From positions 1 to 6,658 of the forward strand of contig PKZR01000398.1 in assembly GCA_003133815.1 (NCBI GenBank): a stretch of 6,658 bases of DNA, written 5' to 3'. Both the position numbers and the translations under genes were made by a program. Positions within the stretch are counted from its first letter, which is position 1. The number at the start of each line of letters is the position of its first letter. The stretch comes from Limisphaerales bacterium. Lineage in GTDB: Bacteria > Verrucomicrobiota > Verrucomicrobiia > Limisphaerales > UBA11358. The notes beneath the pieces were generated by a model. That model saw only the letters and a program-made list of their open reading frames with translations. It had not been told where the DNA came from and ran no database searches. Positions 6,079-6,658 of the stretch are shown here, piece by piece.

Positions 6079-6159
6079 AAAAAAACAATTTGCCTGTTGA
6101 CAGAAACGGCATCATTTAATATTTTCAATGACGTCAGTAGTCCGTAAAAAAACAATTTG
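6079..6159 (+). repeat. 14-bp direct repeat flanking the tRNA-Thr/tuf promoter
   Basis: AAAAAAACAATTTG occurs at 6079-6092 and again at 6146-6159, 67 bases apart start to start. The first copy ends four bases before the -35 element and the second lies about 15 bases after the expected start site. An A-tract just upstream of -35 could act as an UP-like element; the second copy may be a binding site or a relic of duplication. Confidence 0.6.
6097..6125 (+). promoter_or_regulatory. Probable strong sigma-70 promoter for tRNA-Thr and tuf
   Basis: A perfect TTGACA (6097-6102) is followed after 17 bases by TATTTT (6120-6125, four of six matches). An A7 tract lies just upstream at 6079-6085, where an UP element would act. 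The start site would fall near 6132, inside the 8-bp palindrome TGACGTCA (6129-6136). Strong transcription fits the highly expressed genes that follow. Confidence 0.6.
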
Positions 6160-6250
6160 GCCGGTAGCCCTTCAAATTTTCGAAAGAAAATGATTGAGGG
6201 GAACGGTTTTTTGTCGTTTTGCGTGTCTGGTTTGAACGAGTGATTTGTGC

Positions 6251-6326
6251 GCCCATGTAGCTCAGTTGGTAGAGCACATCCTTGGTAAGGATGAGGTCAT
6301 CAGTTCAATCCTGATCATGGGCTCCA
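6251..6326 (+). tRNA. tRNA-Thr (anticodon GGT), CCA encoded
   Basis: The full cloverleaf can be traced. The acceptor stem is GCCCATG (6251-6257) with CATGGGC (6316-6322), the discriminator is T, and the encoded CCA is 6324-6326. The D stem is GCTC (6260-6263) with GAGC (6272-6275). The anticodon stem is CATCC (6277-6281) with GGATG (6289-6293), and the seven-base loop TTGGTAA places GGT at 6284-6286, reading ACC and ACU threonine codons. The T stem is ATCAG (6299-6303) with CTGAT (6311-6315) around TTCAATC. It lies 45 bases before the tuf start with no terminator between them, so it is probably co-transcribed and processed out, as tRNA-Thr is next to tufB in other bacteria. Confidence 0.97.
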
Positions 6327-6371
6327 GACAATTTGCTGAAAAAATTAACTTAAATAACGCACCAGAATAAT

Positions 6372-6658
6372 ATGGCTAAAGAGCAATTCCAAAGAACGAA
6401 ACCGCACGTCAACGTCGGCACGATTGGTCACGTTGACCATGGCAAATCAACTTTGACCGCTGCGATTGTCCACACCCAGAGTAAAAAGGGTTTGGCGACT
6501 CCAATTTCTTACGCGGACATCACCAAGGGCGGCACTGTTCGCGACGAAAACAAAACAGTTACAATTGCTGTATCGCACGTCGAATACGAAAGTGCGACAC
6601 GTCATTACGCGCACGTTGACTGCCCCGGCCATGCGGATTATGTGAAGAACATGATCAC
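6372..6658 (+). CDS. tuf: Elongation factor Tu, N-terminal part (3' end beyond the window)
   Basis: The first 95 residues are present. EF-Tu is the GTPase that carries aminoacyl-tRNA to the ribosomal A site. QRTKPHVNVGTIGHVDHGKS contains the P-loop (GHVDHGKS, 19-26), with Ser26 where Thr is common. SHVEYES, then ATRHYAHVDCPGHADYVKN, includes the G3 motif DCPGH (83-87), with His87 at the position of the catalytic histidine. Switch I is unusual: where most bacteria have APEEKARGITIN, this protein has TVRDENKTVTIA. The Mg-coordinating Thr appears kept (Thr64) but the Arg-Gly before it is lost, and the loop is two residues longer than in E. coli. The reading frame is intact, so it is not obviously a pseudogene. 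No Shine-Dalgarno is visible before the ATG. It follows tRNA-Thr in the same transcription unit. Confidence 0.95.
   Translation, partial: MAKEQFQRTKPHVNVGTIGHVDHGKSTLTAAIVHTQSKKGLATPISYADITKGGTVRDENKTVTIAVSHVEYESATRHYAHVDCPGHADYVKNMI

Larger units (their letters stand above)
5922..6250 (+). other. AT-rich intergenic region ahead of tRNA-Thr and tuf
   Basis: This 329-base gap has no supportable reading frame. It opens with AT-rich sequence containing T runs (about 5976-5998) but no strong stem before them, so a terminator for the lipoprotein gene cannot be pinned down. It then holds two adjacent inverted repeats (6031-6078), a 14-bp direct repeat (6079 and 6146) and a consensus-like promoter (6097-6125). 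The stretch from about 6160 to 6250 would be the 5' part of the tRNA precursor; nothing further is recognised there. Confidence 0.6.

Noticed and set aside
6447..6632. 61-codon minus-strand frame within tuf
   Set aside because: Shadow of the EF-Tu coding sequence, with no recognisable motif.

Overview
The window looks like a stretch of bacterial chromosome, most likely from the Verrucomicrobia (a Pedosphaera-like or related lineage). This is an inference from protein style, not a proven placement. The pointers are a topoisomerase with a Toprim C-terminal repeat, secreted beta-helix proteins with an anchor-Q-like C-terminus, weak or absent Shine-Dalgarno sequences, and a non-standard EF-Tu switch I region. 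All supported genes are on the + strand, with gaps that suggest mostly separate transcription units rather than one operon.

Layout. Positions 1-240 are the tail of a type IA topoisomerase (topB-like). Positions 298-1590 encode a lipoprotein-type GH28 (polygalacturonase-family) beta-helix enzyme, followed by a three-tier nested inverted repeat at 1589-1650. Positions 1675-3471 encode a secreted Gly/Asn-rich repeat protein with eight beta-helix-like repeats and a C-terminal anchor-Q-type segment. Positions 3472-4091 hold no convincing gene but contain a hairpin and a striking array of fourteen 21-bp tandem repeats (3670-3963). The array stays open in all three + frames. Positions 4092-5075 encode a complete XerC/XerD-type tyrosine recombinase. 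Positions 5187-5921 encode a lipoprotein joining a glycine zipper to WxxGxW repeats, with a good promoter upstream. Positions 5922-6250 are an AT-rich leader region with hairpins, a direct repeat and a strong promoter. That promoter probably drives tRNA-Thr(GGT) at 6251-6326 and tuf, whose first 95 codons run from 6372 to the window end.

How the genes relate. The GH28 protein and the repeat protein are both exported and both predicted parallel beta-helices, so they may act at the cell surface or outside the cell, but nothing proves they work together. xerC, tRNA-Thr and tuf are housekeeping genes; a tRNA-Thr just ahead of tuf is a known bacterial arrangement. I found no CRISPR array, insertion sequence, toxin-antitoxin pair or defence cassette. 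The most unusual things are the 21-bp array abutting the recombinase gene, the altered EF-Tu switch I, the GH28 active-site substitutions, and the nested hairpin after the GH28 gene.
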